Positions 1 to 7,666 of a stretch of 48,899 nucleotides of DNA are shown here, in pieces (positions within the stretch are counted from its first letter, which is position 1; the number at the start of each line of letters is the position of its first letter). The notes under the pieces were generated by a model. It saw nothing but the letters and a program-made list of their open reading frames with translations, was not told the DNA's origin and made no database searches. The stretch is from JAUVZL01 sp965603515 (lineage in GTDB: Bacteria; Hydrothermota; Tepidihabitantia; SM23-42): NCBI GenBank assembly GCA_965603515.1, contig CBFDDH010000018.1:1-48899 (forward strand), written 5' to 3'. The position numbers and the translations under genes were made by a program.

Positions 1-286
1 GGCTACCAGTTACCGGACAAAAGAATTCGTCTTTTGAAAGATCTTCCAAGCCATCGAGATTCGATGGGTATTGCCCATGGTCGATCCGATATATTTGCAG
101 CGATGTCTCAATGCGTCGAATCTGAGACAAACATTGCACGCCCTTACTTCTGTCAATAGGTGTTTTGATAGTTTGATCAGAATCGCCAGTATATAGAGTA
201 ATCGCTACGTAGATAATAATCGCTGCAACTACGAGAGAAATCAAGAGGGCGATGACTGCCATACCTTGAGTTCTTTTCTGCTTCAT
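1..286 (-). CDS. pseudopilin / GspG-like membrane protein, C-terminus cut off by the window edge
   Basis: The reading frame starts at ATG 286 on the minus strand and is open to base 1, so at least 95 residues are present and the C-terminus is missing. A short basic N-terminus (MKQKR) is followed by a single hydrophobic helix at about residues 9-32. The exported part contains IYRIDHGQYPSNLDGL and FCPVTG, the pattern of major pseudopilins (GspG-type: an aligned Y, G-x-YP, then CP-x-TG). The canonical prepilin cleavage site (G/FTLIE) is not obvious, so this may be an uncleaved pseudopilin-like protein rather than a true GspG. It is divergent from rpsH. A consensus promoter lies just upstream and the start codon is 8 bases from the -10 box. 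The frame is clear; the functional label is inferred from the motifs. Confidence 0.75.
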   Translation of the reverse strand, partial: MKQKRTQGMAVIALLISLVVAAIIIYVAITLYTGDSDQTIKTPIDRSKGVQCLSQIRRIETSLQIYRIDHGQYPSNLDGLEDLSKDEFFCPVTGS

Positions 287-294
287 AGGACACT

Positions 295-322
295 ATTATA
301 CAACAATTCAAATCCATGTCAA
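295..322 (-). promoter_or_regulatory. sigma70-type promoter of the pseudopilin-like gene, leaderless
   Basis: On the minus strand there is a perfect TTGACA (322-317), a 16 bp spacer and a perfect TATAAT (300-295). The ATG at 286 is 8 bases past the -10 box, so the transcript would begin at or within two bases of the start codon. Confidence 0.8.
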
Positions 323-377
323 TATTTGCCTGGTACGGAACCATACAAGACCCTATCATTCGATAGGCTTTTACCCC

Positions 378-405
378 TTGACATTTTTTGAGATTTAGCT
401 AAAAT
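378..405 (+). promoter_or_regulatory. promoter of the rpsH ribosomal-protein operon
   Basis: TTGACA at 378-383, a 16 bp spacer and TAAAAT at 400-405. The leader is about 50 nt and ends in a strong Shine-Dalgarno sequence (AAGGAGG) before ATG 463. It lies back to back with the pseudopilin promoter. Confidence 0.75.
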
Positions 406-462
406 AACAGTCTATGGATAAATTGAAAGGCTATAAAACAAAAAGAAATCTAAGGAGGCTTA

Positions 463-846
463 ATGGATCCGATCGCTGATATGTTAACGATCATACGAAA
501 TGGATGTCGCGCGAAAAAGATCGAAGTCACTGTCCCTTACTCACGACTGAAGACTGAAATATTGAGGGTTTTGCTTGAAGACGGCTTCATCAACAATTTC
601 ACCCTGGATTCCAAGAAAAAGAAGATTACCATCATGTTGAAGTATGCGAAGAATGGTGAGTCGGTGATCAGAAATCTCGAACGCATATCAAAATGTTCAC
701 GTCGCGTCTATGTCTCAAAAGCAGAAATCCCATATGTCTTAGGTGGCCTAGGCACGGCTATCCTGACGACTTCAGCAGGCGTTCTTAGTGACCGAGAAGC
801 CCGGCACAAACGAATTGGTGGAGAAGTAATAGCAAATGTCTACTGA
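463..846 (+). CDS. rpsH: 30S ribosomal protein S8
   Basis: S8 is a primary 16S rRNA-binding protein of the 30S platform. The 127-residue product begins MDPIADMLTIIRNG, the family N-terminus, and ends in the conserved GVLSDREARHKRIGGEVIANVY-type tail with the TTSAG and IGGE motifs. An AAGGAGG sequence sits a few bases upstream of the ATG. In most bacteria S8 follows L14-L24-L5-S14 in the spc operon. Here it is the first gene behind its own promoter, and the upstream gene is unrelated and divergent. Confidence 0.97.
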   Translation: MDPIADMLTIIRNGCRAKKIEVTVPYSRLKTEILRVLLEDGFINNFTLDSKKKKITIMLKYAKNGESVIRNLERISKCSRRVYVSKAEIPYVLGGLGTAILTTSAGVLSDREARHKRIGGEVIANVY

Positions 847-905
847 TAAACATCCGTTTGTATTCACGCAAATCCCTTCACATCAATCCATAGGTGGAAG
901 ATAAG

Positions 906-1475
906 ATGGCGAAACAGCGTTTTAGTCCAGTTGCGATACCTGATAAGGTCAAGGTAAGTTTATCGGATCACATATTCAAAGTACAGGGCCCACTCGGCAA
1001 TTTAGAAATGAACATAAATTCAAAGGTTATCGTAGAAATAAAAGATAACGAAATTTTCATAAAAAATAGGGAGAATAGTAAAGATTCATCATCCCAGCAA
1101 GGAACCACCAGGTCATTGATAAGAAATATGGTGACCGGTGTTATCAAAGAATTCGAAAAGACACTCATCATTCAAGGAACTGGCTATCGCGCTCAGTTGG
1201 GTGGCTCAAACCTACAGCTCTTCTTAGGGTTTTCCAAACCCAAAACTATTATTATGCCCAAGCAAATCAAGTGCGAGATAAAAGTGGTCAAGAGTGCAGA
1301 AAAAGGAGATCTTACTTACATAACAATAAAAGGGATAAGTAAACAACTTGTTGGTGATATCGCAGCGGAAATTAGAAAAACAAGAAAACCTGACCCCTAC
1401 AAACATAAAGGTGTACGATATGCCAAGGAATTCATCAGGAAAAAGGTCGGTAAACGTGCGATTGTCCAGACCTAA
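906..1475 (+). CDS. rplF: 50S ribosomal protein L6
   Basis: L6 binds 23S rRNA near the sarcin-ricin loop. The product has about 189 residues and two tandem L6 folds, ending in the diagnostic RKPDPYKHKGVRY segment and a basic tail. ATG 906 is preferred because GGTGGAAG lies 5-6 bases upstream. An in-frame GTG at 894 would add only VEDK and would lie inside the ribosome-binding site. It sits in standard spc order between S8 and L18. Confidence 0.96.
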   Translation: MAKQRFSPVAIPDKVKVSLSDHIFKVQGPLGNLEMNINSKVIVEIKDNEIFIKNRENSKDSSSQQGTTRSLIRNMVTGVIKEFEKTLIIQGTGYRAQLGGSNLQLFLGFSKPKTIIMPKQIKCEIKVVKSAEKGDLTYITIKGISKQLVGDIAAEIRKTRKPDPYKHKGVRYAKEFIRKKVGKRAIVQT

Positions 1476-1487
1476 GGAGTTACCGAT

Positions 1488-1832
1488 ATGAGACTAGTGG
1501 GTCGAGAAAGACGCCGGAGAAGAATTCGCAAGAAGATTTTCGGTACTAAGAAACGACCGAGGCTCTGTGTCTTCCGGAGTAACCAGCACATCTATGCAAT
1601 GATCATTGATGACAGTCAACAGAAAGTACTCTGCAGCACTTCCTCAGTAGGTGACAAAAGCCTCAAAGAGAAGAAAAAAACCGTGGCAGCCCTTGAATTA
1701 GGCGAGAAAATCGGTAAGCTGGCTATACAACATAGTATCAAAGAAGTAGCTTTTGATCGCGCAGGGTATAAATATCATGGTCGTGTTAAAGCAGTAGCCG
1801 AAGGAGCCAGAAAAGCTGGCTTGGAATTTTAG
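1488..1832 (+). CDS. rplR: 50S ribosomal protein L18
   Basis: L18 binds 5S rRNA in the central protuberance. The 114-residue protein has the highly basic N-terminus (RERRRRRIRKKIFG), the RLCVFRSNQHIYAMIID core and the C-terminal FDRAGYKYHGRVKAVAEGARKAG motif. AAGGAG is placed well before the ATG. It is 12 bases downstream of rplF. Confidence 0.96.
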   Translation: MRLVGRERRRRRIRKKIFGTKKRPRLCVFRSNQHIYAMIIDDSQQKVLCSTSSVGDKSLKEKKKTVAALELGEKIGKLAIQHSIKEVAFDRAGYKYHGRVKAVAEGARKAGLEF

Positions 1833-1842
1833 AGGAGGTTGA

Positions 1843-2388
1843 GTGTTGAACAGTTCTGATACGTTCATTGAGAAAGTCGTCGAGTTGAAAAGGGTTATCA
1901 AAGTAGTCAAAGGCGGCAAGAGACTAAAGCTTTACGCCTGTGTCGTTGTTGGCGATGGTGTTGGAGGCATCGGTGTTGGCCATGCAAAATCAACCGCGGT
2001 TGCTGACGCGATCAAAAAAGCAACCGGCATTGCAAGAAAAAACATGGTCAAGGTAGATGTCACTCGAGGCACAATACTCCATACTGTTAAAGGAAAATTC
2101 TCAGCCAGCCATGTATTACTAAAACCCGCTCTAACCGGAACCGGTATCATTGCTTCAAGTCCGGTACGAGCAGTATGCGAAGCAGTGGGCATTAGGAATA
2201 TTCTAACCAAATCGCTCGGTTCAAATAACCCCACGAACCTTGCCTGGGCAACAATCGATGCATTGAAGTCAGTCCGGCCAGTTGCCGTAGTGGCTGAAAT
2301 GCGTAATAAGCCGGTTGAGTATTTCACAAGAAAAAGACATGAAGAAATTAAAAGTAATCCTGAAGAAAAGTCCAATAAAGAAAATTAA
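1843..2388 (+). CDS. rpsE: 30S ribosomal protein S5
   Basis: S5 lies at the mRNA entry channel and affects translational fidelity. The 181-residue protein has the N-terminal double-stranded-RNA-binding-like domain (VVVGDGVGGIGVGHAKS) and the C-terminal domain with TGTGIIASSPVRAVCEAVG and the NPTNLA motif. The start is a GTG at 1843 behind GAGGAGG; an adjacent TTG at 1846 is also possible. The last 50 bases of the gene also encode the first codons of rpmD in another frame. Confidence 0.96.
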   Translation: MLNSSDTFIEKVVELKRVIKVVKGGKRLKLYACVVVGDGVGGIGVGHAKSTAVADAIKKATGIARKNMVKVDVTRGTILHTVKGKFSASHVLLKPALTGTGIIASSPVRAVCEAVGIRNILTKSLGSNNPTNLAWATIDALKSVRPVAVVAEMRNKPVEYFTRKRHEEIKSNPEEKSNKEN

Positions 2389-2536
2389 GAAACACAAACG
2401 AACCCTGAAAGCACTTGGTCTTTTGAAAATCGGTAAATCAAGAGTCTTTCCAGACAATAAATCGGTACGCGGCATGATCGACCAAGTATCTTACCTTGTT
2501 GAAGTTCAGGAGCTAGAAGAAAATGAAACTAAATGA
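2339..2536 (+). CDS. rpmD: 50S ribosomal protein L30
   Basis: A 65-residue L30 starting MKKLKVILKKSPI, of normal bacterial size, with the RTLKALGLLKIGKSRVF motif. ATG 2339 lies inside rpsE (50-base overlap) and the stop lies 14 bases inside rplO, so translation is probably coupled in both directions. An upstream in-frame TTG (2315) would add an unusual extension and was not chosen. No strong ribosome-binding site is visible, as expected for coupled reinitiation. Confidence 0.9.
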   Translation: MKKLKVILKKSPIKKIKKHKRTLKALGLLKIGKSRVFPDNKSVRGMIDQVSYLVEVQELEENETK

Positions 2537-2963
2537 ATTGAAACCGCCTAAAGGTGCCACAAAGAAACCTAAACGAGTTGGTCACGGACCAGGTTCTGGA
2601 CACGGCAAAACCTCAACAAAGGGTGAGAAAGGCGATCAATCAAGATCAGGATATCGTGTGAAGTTCGGCTATGAAGGTGGTCAGATGCCGATCACGAGGA
2701 GAATCCCAAAACGAGGGTTTACCAACATTTTCAAGAAGCATTATGAAATAATTAACGTTGGATTATTGAACAAATTCGATGCTGACACCGAAATAACGCC
2801 GGAGTATCTCAAAGAAAAGGGCGATATCAAGGGTGGTAAAATGCTCAAGATACTTGGCCAAGGCGAGCTTTCCAAACCACTATCAGTCAAGGCTCATAAG
2901 TTCTCAAAAACCGCCGAAGAAAAAATTCTGAAAGCTAAAGGTAAAATAGAAAAACTATCATGA
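2523..2963 (+). CDS. rplO: 50S ribosomal protein L15
   Basis: The 146-residue L15 has the N-terminal glycine-rich rRNA-binding region (KRVGHGPGSGHGKTSTKGEKG) and the YEGGQMPITRRIPKRGF motif. The start overlaps the end of rpmD, and the end overlaps the start of secY by four bases (ATGA). Confidence 0.96.
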   Translation: MKLNELKPPKGATKKPKRVGHGPGSGHGKTSTKGEKGDQSRSGYRVKFGYEGGQMPITRRIPKRGFTNIFKKHYEIINVGLLNKFDADTEITPEYLKEKGDIKGGKMLKILGQGELSKPLSVKAHKFSKTAEEKILKAKGKIEKLS

Positions 2964-4273
2964 TGTCAACATTTCAAAATATCTTCAAAGTACCTGACCT
3001 GAAGAAAAAGTTACTGTTTACCCTCTTTGCGCTCGCTGTATACCGGCTCGGTGGCCATATCCCTTTGCCCGGAATAAACGCCCAGGCGCTCGGTCTTCTC
3101 ATGGCTCAATTGAAACAGTCAGGAAATATATTAGGCATGTACGATATTTTTGTCGGGGGTGCTCTATCACGCTCCGCCATTCTTTTTCTCGGGGTCATGC
3201 CCTACATATCAGCTTCGATTATTTTCCAGCTACTAGGTTCAGTATTTCCACAGATTGAACGGTTACAGCGCGATCAAGCCGGACGTAGAAAAATAACTCA
3301 GTACACCAGATATCTTACGGTGGCATTGGCAGCATTCCAGGCTACCGGCATCTCCATCTTCCTGGAAACTCAGAAATTCACGAGCGCGACTGGTCCTATG
3401 GCAATAGTCTTTGATCCAGGATGGGGGTTCCGGATAACTGCCATGCTGACCCTGACCGCCGGCGCGATATTTGCTATGTGGTTAGGTGAACAAATTACGG
3501 AAAAAGGTATTGGTAACGGAATTTCTTTCCTTATTTTTGTCGGCTGCCTTGAAGAATACCCTGGTTACTTTTTGCAGACCGTGCAGCGGGTTATTACGCA
3601 AGGTATGTCGGTTATAAATTTGATCGTGATGATCGCTATTATGATCGCTATTGTCGCTGGCGTCGTTATCATGACCCAAGCCGCACGCCGCATTCCAGTC
3701 CAGTATCCAAAACGTGTTGTTGGTCGCAAAATGTATGGCGGTCAGTCTACTTTCTTACCTTTAAGGGTAAATACAGCTGGTGTCATTCCAATAATCTTCG
3801 CCCAATCCCTGGTCATGTTCCCAAGTACAATAGGGGCTTATGTACCAGCTTTAAAAAACATCCTTTTGATGTTTAAACCAGGGTTTTGGGGATATGATAT
3901 CCTTTTCTTCTCACTGATCGTATTCTTCACTTATTTCTATACATCCATTGTCTTCAACCCCGTAGAAATGGCCGATAATATGAAACGTTACGGTGGCTTT
4001 ATCCCTGGGATAAGGCCAGGACCAAGGACCGCTAATTATATCGATGACGTGCTCTCAAGAATCACTCTACCAGGTGCTTTATTTCTTGCATTCATTGCCT
4101 TGGTGCCCTGGTATTTAATAAATTTCCTCAATGTACCTTTCTACTTCGGTGGTACCACCCTTCTCATTATTGTTGGTGTCGCACTCGACACACTCCAGCA
4201 GATCGAATCACAATTAATGATGTACCATTATGAAGGTTTCATGAAAAAGGGTAAGATCAGAGGCAGAAGATGA
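2960..4273 (+). CDS. secY: preprotein translocase subunit SecY
   Basis: SecY forms the protein-conducting channel of the Sec translocon in the inner membrane. The 437-residue product has the family length and ten predicted membrane segments. Recognisable motifs are YRLGGHIPLPGIN near the N-terminus, LGVMPYISASIIFQLL, the cytoplasmic loop with RRIPVQYPKR, and the GFIPGIRPG and LMMYHYEGF segments near the C-terminus. Translation is coupled to rplO by ATGA and to adk by ATGA. Confidence 0.97.
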   Translation: MMSTFQNIFKVPDLKKKLLFTLFALAVYRLGGHIPLPGINAQALGLLMAQLKQSGNILGMYDIFVGGALSRSAILFLGVMPYISASIIFQLLGSVFPQIERLQRDQAGRRKITQYTRYLTVALAAFQATGISIFLETQKFTSATGPMAIVFDPGWGFRITAMLTLTAGAIFAMWLGEQITEKGIGNGISFLIFVGCLEEYPGYFLQTVQRVITQGMSVINLIVMIAIMIAIVAGVVIMTQAARRIPVQYPKRVVGRKMYGGQSTFLPLRVNTAGVIPIIFAQSLVMFPSTIGAYVPALKNILLMFKPGFWGYDILFFSLIVFFTYFYTSIVFNPVEMADNMKRYGGFIPGIRPGPRTANYIDDVLSRITLPGALFLAFIALVPWYLINFLNVPFYFGGTTLLIIVGVALDTLQQIESQLMMYHYEGFMKKGKIRGRR

Positions 4274-4920
4274 TGGTTCTGTTATTCGGCCCTCCTGGCG
4301 TAGGTAAAGGAACCCAAGCGAATCTTTTGTCCGAACACTATAAATCCACAAAATTTTCCATTGGCGACATGCTCCGAGATGAAGTGGCTTCAAAAAGCGA
4401 GCTGGGCACCAAAATCGTTCAGTACTTGAATCATGGTTCATTAGTGCCGGATGATATCATTTCTGCATTCGCCAAGCAATTCATTGAAAAACATAAAGCC
4501 GACGATATCCTACTCGATGGGTTCCCACGGAACATGAATCAAGCCCAAAACCTGAATTCAGATTTGAATCGTCTTTCATTATCTCTAAAGGTAGCGATTG
4601 AAATGCACCTCAATGAAACCGAGATAATCAAACGGCTGATTAACAGAAGATACTGCCCCCAGTGTAACAAGATATACAACTACGTAACAAATCCACCCCG
4701 TCAGGAGCAAGTGTGCGATATCTGCAAAACCACTCTCATCAAGAGGAACGATGACAACGAAAAGCTAATCCGTAAGAGGTTGGGTGTTTATGAAAAAGAA
4801 ACTCGACCACTCGTTGATTTCTATAAAGCACATCGCATCTACGAGCGTGCAGAAGCAACTGGCTCTCAAGAAGAAGTATTCAAGAAACTTTCCAATATTA
4901 TAAATGCCTATACCAATTAA
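4270..4920 (+). CDS. adk: adenylate kinase, zinc-lid type
   Basis: Adk interconverts ATP plus AMP with two ADP. The 216-residue protein has the P-loop GPPGVGKGTQ near the N-terminus, the NMP-binding DGFPRN motif, and a long lid carrying CPQC and CDIC 16 residues apart, the four-cysteine zinc-binding lid. It sits between secY and map, the classical spc-operon placement. Its start overlaps the secY stop, and its last 17 bases overlap map. Confidence 0.97.
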   Translation: MMVLLFGPPGVGKGTQANLLSEHYKSTKFSIGDMLRDEVASKSELGTKIVQYLNHGSLVPDDIISAFAKQFIEKHKADDILLDGFPRNMNQAQNLNSDLNRLSLSLKVAIEMHLNETEIIKRLINRRYCPQCNKIYNYVTNPPRQEQVCDICKTTLIKRNDDNEKLIRKRLGVYEKETRPLVDFYKAHRIYERAEATGSQEEVFKKLSNIINAYTN

Positions 4921-5662
4921 GGATGAAGAGGCAATTAAGAAAATGGTCATTGCCGGCAACATTATTCTTGATATCTTCTCAGAGATTTCGAAAATGGATT
5001 TGATTGGAATAAAAACAATAGAATTGAACGATCAGATTGATATCACGATCAAAGATCGTGGTGCATCGGCTGCCTTTTTAAACTATCGTGGTTTCCCAAA
5101 AAGCTGCTGTATTTCATTGAATGACGAAGTCGTTCACGGTATACCAGACGGGCGCAGGATTGCAAACGGTGATCTCCTGAAGGTTGATCTTGGTATTAAA
5201 TACCAAGGCTATATCGCCGATGCAGCAAGAACTTTTGCTGTCGGCGAGATATCAAAAGATGCGAGAAAACTCATGGAGGTCACGAAAGAGGCCTTGCGAG
5301 AAGGTATCAAAGCTGCAAAAAAAGGGAACAGAATATCCGACATCTCACGCGGTGTCCAAACAATCGTCGAAAGTAACGGTTTCAGTGTTGTCAGAGAATT
5401 AACTGGTCACGGTGTCGGTCAAGCCCTGCACGAAGAACCCGTCATTCCGAACTTTGTAGCTGAAGGGCCAAACCCAGTACTATCTCCCGGTATGGTTCTA
5501 GCAATTGAGCCGATGGTAAATAGAGGGAATTACCAGGTTAAAACCGAGTCCAATGGTTGGACAATATCTACGCGTGACGGATCACTATCGAGTCATTTTG
5601 AGGACACTATTGCGATCTTAGAAAAGGGGAATATGAACTTGACAAGAATTGTGGAAAATTAA
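4904..5662 (+). CDS. map: type I methionine aminopeptidase
   Basis: Removes the initiator methionine from nascent proteins in the cytoplasm. The 252-residue product is of type Ia length, without an N-terminal zinc-finger extension. The five metal ligands of the pita-bread fold are visible: D95 (KVDLG), D106 (ADAART), H169 (GHGVG), E202 (AIEPM) and E233 (HFEDT). The gene overlaps adk by 17 bases and is followed by infA after three bases. Confidence 0.96.
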   Translation: MPIPIKDEEAIKKMVIAGNIILDIFSEISKMDLIGIKTIELNDQIDITIKDRGASAAFLNYRGFPKSCCISLNDEVVHGIPDGRRIANGDLLKVDLGIKYQGYIADAARTFAVGEISKDARKLMEVTKEALREGIKAAKKGNRISDISRGVQTIVESNGFSVVRELTGHGVGQALHEEPVIPNFVAEGPNPVLSPGMVLAIEPMVNRGNYQVKTESNGWTISTRDGSLSSHFEDTIAILEKGNMNLTRIVEN

Positions 5663-5665
5663 GCA

Positions 5666-5884
5666 ATGGCAAGAAAAGACTTAATCCAAACAGAAGGTAC
5701 GATACTCGAAACTCTTCCTAACGCAATGTTTCGTATTGAGCTAGACAATGGTCATAAAGTACTCGCTCATGTCTCTGGTAAAATGAGGATGAGTTATATA
5801 AAAATCCTCCCCGGCGACAGAGTATTGCTCGAACTAACACCTTACGATCTTTCACGAGGTCGCATCGTCTGGAGATACAAGTGA
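5666..5884 (+). CDS. infA: translation initiation factor IF-1
   Basis: A 72-residue single OB-fold protein that occupies the A site of the 30S subunit during initiation. Family motifs include MARKDLIQTEGTI, LPNAMFRIELDNGHKVLAHVSGKMR-type strands and the C-terminal SRGRIVWRYK. It is standard spc/alpha-operon context between map and rpmJ. Confidence 0.97.
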   Translation: MARKDLIQTEGTILETLPNAMFRIELDNGHKVLAHVSGKMRMSYIKILPGDRVLLELTPYDLSRGRIVWRYK

Positions 5885-5931
5885 TCAGAGAACTTAGAAG
5901 GGCCAATAGAAGACATAAGAGCGTAAAGTGC

Positions 5932-5959
5932 TTGATTTTTCCGCGAACGTGTGTATAAT
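5932..5959 (+). promoter_or_regulatory. internal promoter ahead of rpmJ and the alpha operon
   Basis: TTGATT at 5932-5937, a 16 bp spacer and TATAAT at 5954-5959. The leader is about 17 nt and includes TAAGGAG before the rpmJ ATG at 5983. Confidence 0.7.
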
Positions 5960-5982
5960 ATTGTTTAAACTAAGGAGTTACT

Positions 5983-6096
5983 ATGAAAGTCAAAACGTCA
6001 GTTAAAAAACGCTGTATTTCTTGTCGGGTTATCAAGCGTAAAGGTGTTGTTATGGTCATTTGTAAGAACCCTCGACATAAACAACGGCAAGGATAA
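5983..6096 (+). CDS. rpmJ: 50S ribosomal protein L36, zinc-ribbon form
   Basis: The frame encodes 37 residues starting MKVKTSVKKRC, with CISC, then C and H in CKNPRH, the C-x2-C-x12-C-x4-H zinc ribbon of the cysteine-containing L36 type. AAGGAG lies seven bases before ATG. The position between infA and rpsM is the usual one. Confidence 0.96.
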   Translation: MKVKTSVKKRCISCRVIKRKGVVMVICKNPRHKQRQG

Positions 6097-6113
6097 ACGG
6101 CAGATGATAATGA

Positions 6114-6205
6114 CAGATAATAGATACTAGGGTCTAGATGCTAGTAAGAAAGAACAACAAAATATCACAAGTACCTAGAATCTACCATCTAGAATCTAAT
6201 ATCTG
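6114..6205 (+). repeat. long imperfect inverted repeat followed by a T run, between rpmJ and rpsM
   Basis: The arm at 6114-6144 and the reverse complement of the arm at 6175-6205 match at 24 of 31 positions by eye, around a 30-base loop. The right arm is followed by CTTTTT (6206-6211) and then the rpsM ribosome-binding site. It could be a leaky terminator or attenuator, an RNA regulatory structure in the alpha-operon leader, or a small palindromic insertion element. The sequence is rich in CTAG/TAGAT words. Confidence 0.55.
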
Positions 6206-6222
6206 CTTTTTCAAGGAGGTTT

Positions 6223-6606
6223 ATGGCAAGAATTTCAGGTATTGATTTACCACCAAATAAAAAAGTCGCCTACGGACTTACGGCAATCTATGGTATTGGT
6301 CTTCACTCTGCACAAAAGATTGTACATACAACCGGCATTGACTCTGTCAAAAAGATTAAAGATCTGACGGATGAAGAAATTACGAAAATAAGGAAGCTGA
6401 TCGAAGCAGAATTTAAAGTTGAGGGAGCTTTACGCGCAGAAATCTCCGCTGATGTTAAACGGCTTATCGATATAGGAAGCTATCGTGGATCAAGACACAA
6501 GGTTGGCTTACCAGCAAGAGGACAGCGTACGCGGACGAATGCACGCACCAGAAAAGGCAGGAAGAAAACCGTGTCAGGTAAAGCTGGACCAGGAGGTAAG
6601 AAGTAA
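6223..6606 (+). CDS. rpsM: 30S ribosomal protein S13
   Basis: S13 lies in the 30S head and contacts the P-site tRNA and the B1 bridges. The 127-residue product begins MARISGIDLPPNKKV and carries the YGIG motif, the SYRGSRHKVGLPARGQRTRTNARTRKG-type basic region and a lysine-rich end. AAGGAGG lies before the ATG. The stop overlaps the rpsK start (TAATG). Confidence 0.97.
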   Translation: MARISGIDLPPNKKVAYGLTAIYGIGLHSAQKIVHTTGIDSVKKIKDLTDEEITKIRKLIEAEFKVEGALRAEISADVKRLIDIGSYRGSRHKVGLPARGQRTRTNARTRKGRKKTVSGKAGPGGKK

Positions 6607-7025
6607 TGAGAAAGCCAAAACCAAGGAGAACGCGCGGCTCAAAACCAAGTATATCCAGACGTAAGAAAGCGGTTGGAACCGAGCAAGCCGGAATTGCCAA
6701 TATCTTCGCTTCGTTCAACAATACTATCGTATCGATATCTGACAGCAAAGGCAATGTCCTGTGTTGGTCTTCAGGAGGGAAAATAGGTTTTAAAGGCACC
6801 AAGAAAGGCACTGCATACGCTGCCCAGCAATGTGCTGACCGCGTCGCAAGAGAGGCATTAGCTCTTGGTGTTAAACGGGTCGAGCTAAGAATAAAGGGTC
6901 CAGGTCCAGGTCGTGAAGCAGCGATTCGAACACTCCAAACTGTCGGTTTAATAATTACCGCGATCAAAGATGTTACCCCTTTACCGCACAATGGTTGCCG
7001 ACCACCAAGACGAAGGAGGGTGTAA
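6606..7025 (+). CDS. rpsK: 30S ribosomal protein S11
   Basis: S11 is part of the 30S platform. The 139-residue protein has a basic N-terminal extension, then GIANIFASFNNTIVSISD, GFKGTKKGTAYAAQ, RIKGPGPGREAAIR and the C-terminal TPLPHNGCRPPRRRRV, all diagnostic. The start codon overlaps the rpsM stop codon. Confidence 0.97.
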   Translation: MRKPKPRRTRGSKPSISRRKKAVGTEQAGIANIFASFNNTIVSISDSKGNVLCWSSGGKIGFKGTKKGTAYAAQQCADRVAREALALGVKRVELRIKGPGPGREAAIRTLQTVGLIITAIKDVTPLPHNGCRPPRRRRV

Positions 7026-7027
7026 TA

Positions 7028-7657
7028 GTGGCACGTTACATAGGAGCGAAATGCAAAATCTGTCGCCGCGAAAGTGAAAAACTGTTCTTGCGCGGAAGTC
7101 GTTGTTACACTGATAAATGTGCATTTATACGTCGGGGCTATCCGCCAGGCTGTCACGGCAAAATCGGCAGAAGAAGACTGACGAGCTATGCTATCCAGCT
7201 CAGAGAAAAACAAAAAGTCAAGGCAATCTACGGAATCCTTGAAAGACAATTCAGGAAAATTTTCAATGATGCAACAAGAAAAACCGGCAACCCTGGTGAA
7301 AACCTTCTAATCGCCTTGGAAAGACGATTGGATAACGTCGTTTACCAACTTGGCATAGCATCTTCCAGAACCCACGCAAGACAACTGGTCAGACATGGTC
7401 ATATCTCGGTCAACGACAAGAAAATGAGCATCCCTTCCTATATGGTCAAGGTGGACCAGGTTATTAAACTCGTCGACGCACAGAAGAAAAATCCGTTCAT
7501 CAAGAAAGCACTGGATGAACGCGATCCAGAAAAAATTGTCGGTTGGCTCAAACTGGATGTTGAAAAAATCACTGGTACAATAGTGCGCTCACCTAAACGC
7601 GAGGATATTCTAATGCCGATCCAAGAAAATTTGATAGTTGAATTATATTCTAAATAG
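7028..7657 (+). CDS. rpsD: 30S ribosomal protein S4, zinc-binding form
   Basis: S4 nucleates 30S assembly and in some bacteria represses the alpha operon. GTG 7028 is chosen because AAGGAGG precedes it; the 209-residue product then begins VARYIGAKCKICRRE, as in the family. Cysteines 9, 12, 26 and 31 form the zinc site of the cysteine-containing S4 type. The S4 RNA-binding domain (ERRLDNVVYQLGIASSRTHARQLVRHGHI) follows. It lies between rpsK and rpoA in standard order. Confidence 0.97.
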   Translation: MARYIGAKCKICRRESEKLFLRGSRCYTDKCAFIRRGYPPGCHGKIGRRRLTSYAIQLREKQKVKAIYGILERQFRKIFNDATRKTGNPGENLLIALERRLDNVVYQLGIASSRTHARQLVRHGHISVNDKKMSIPSYMVKVDQVIKLVDAQKKNPFIKKALDERDPEKIVGWLKLDVEKITGTIVRSPKREDILMPIQENLIVELYSK

Positions 7658-7666
7658 AGGGGTACT

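Noticed and set aside
1932..2375. Minus-strand frame of 147 codons opposite rpsE
   Set aside because: Shadow of S5 coding; no ribosome-binding site or plausible domain.
6464..7249. Long minus-strand open frame (261 codons) over rpsM-rpsK-rpsD
   Set aside because: It is antisense to three certain ribosomal genes; its sequence has no family features and follows the codon bias of the opposite strand.
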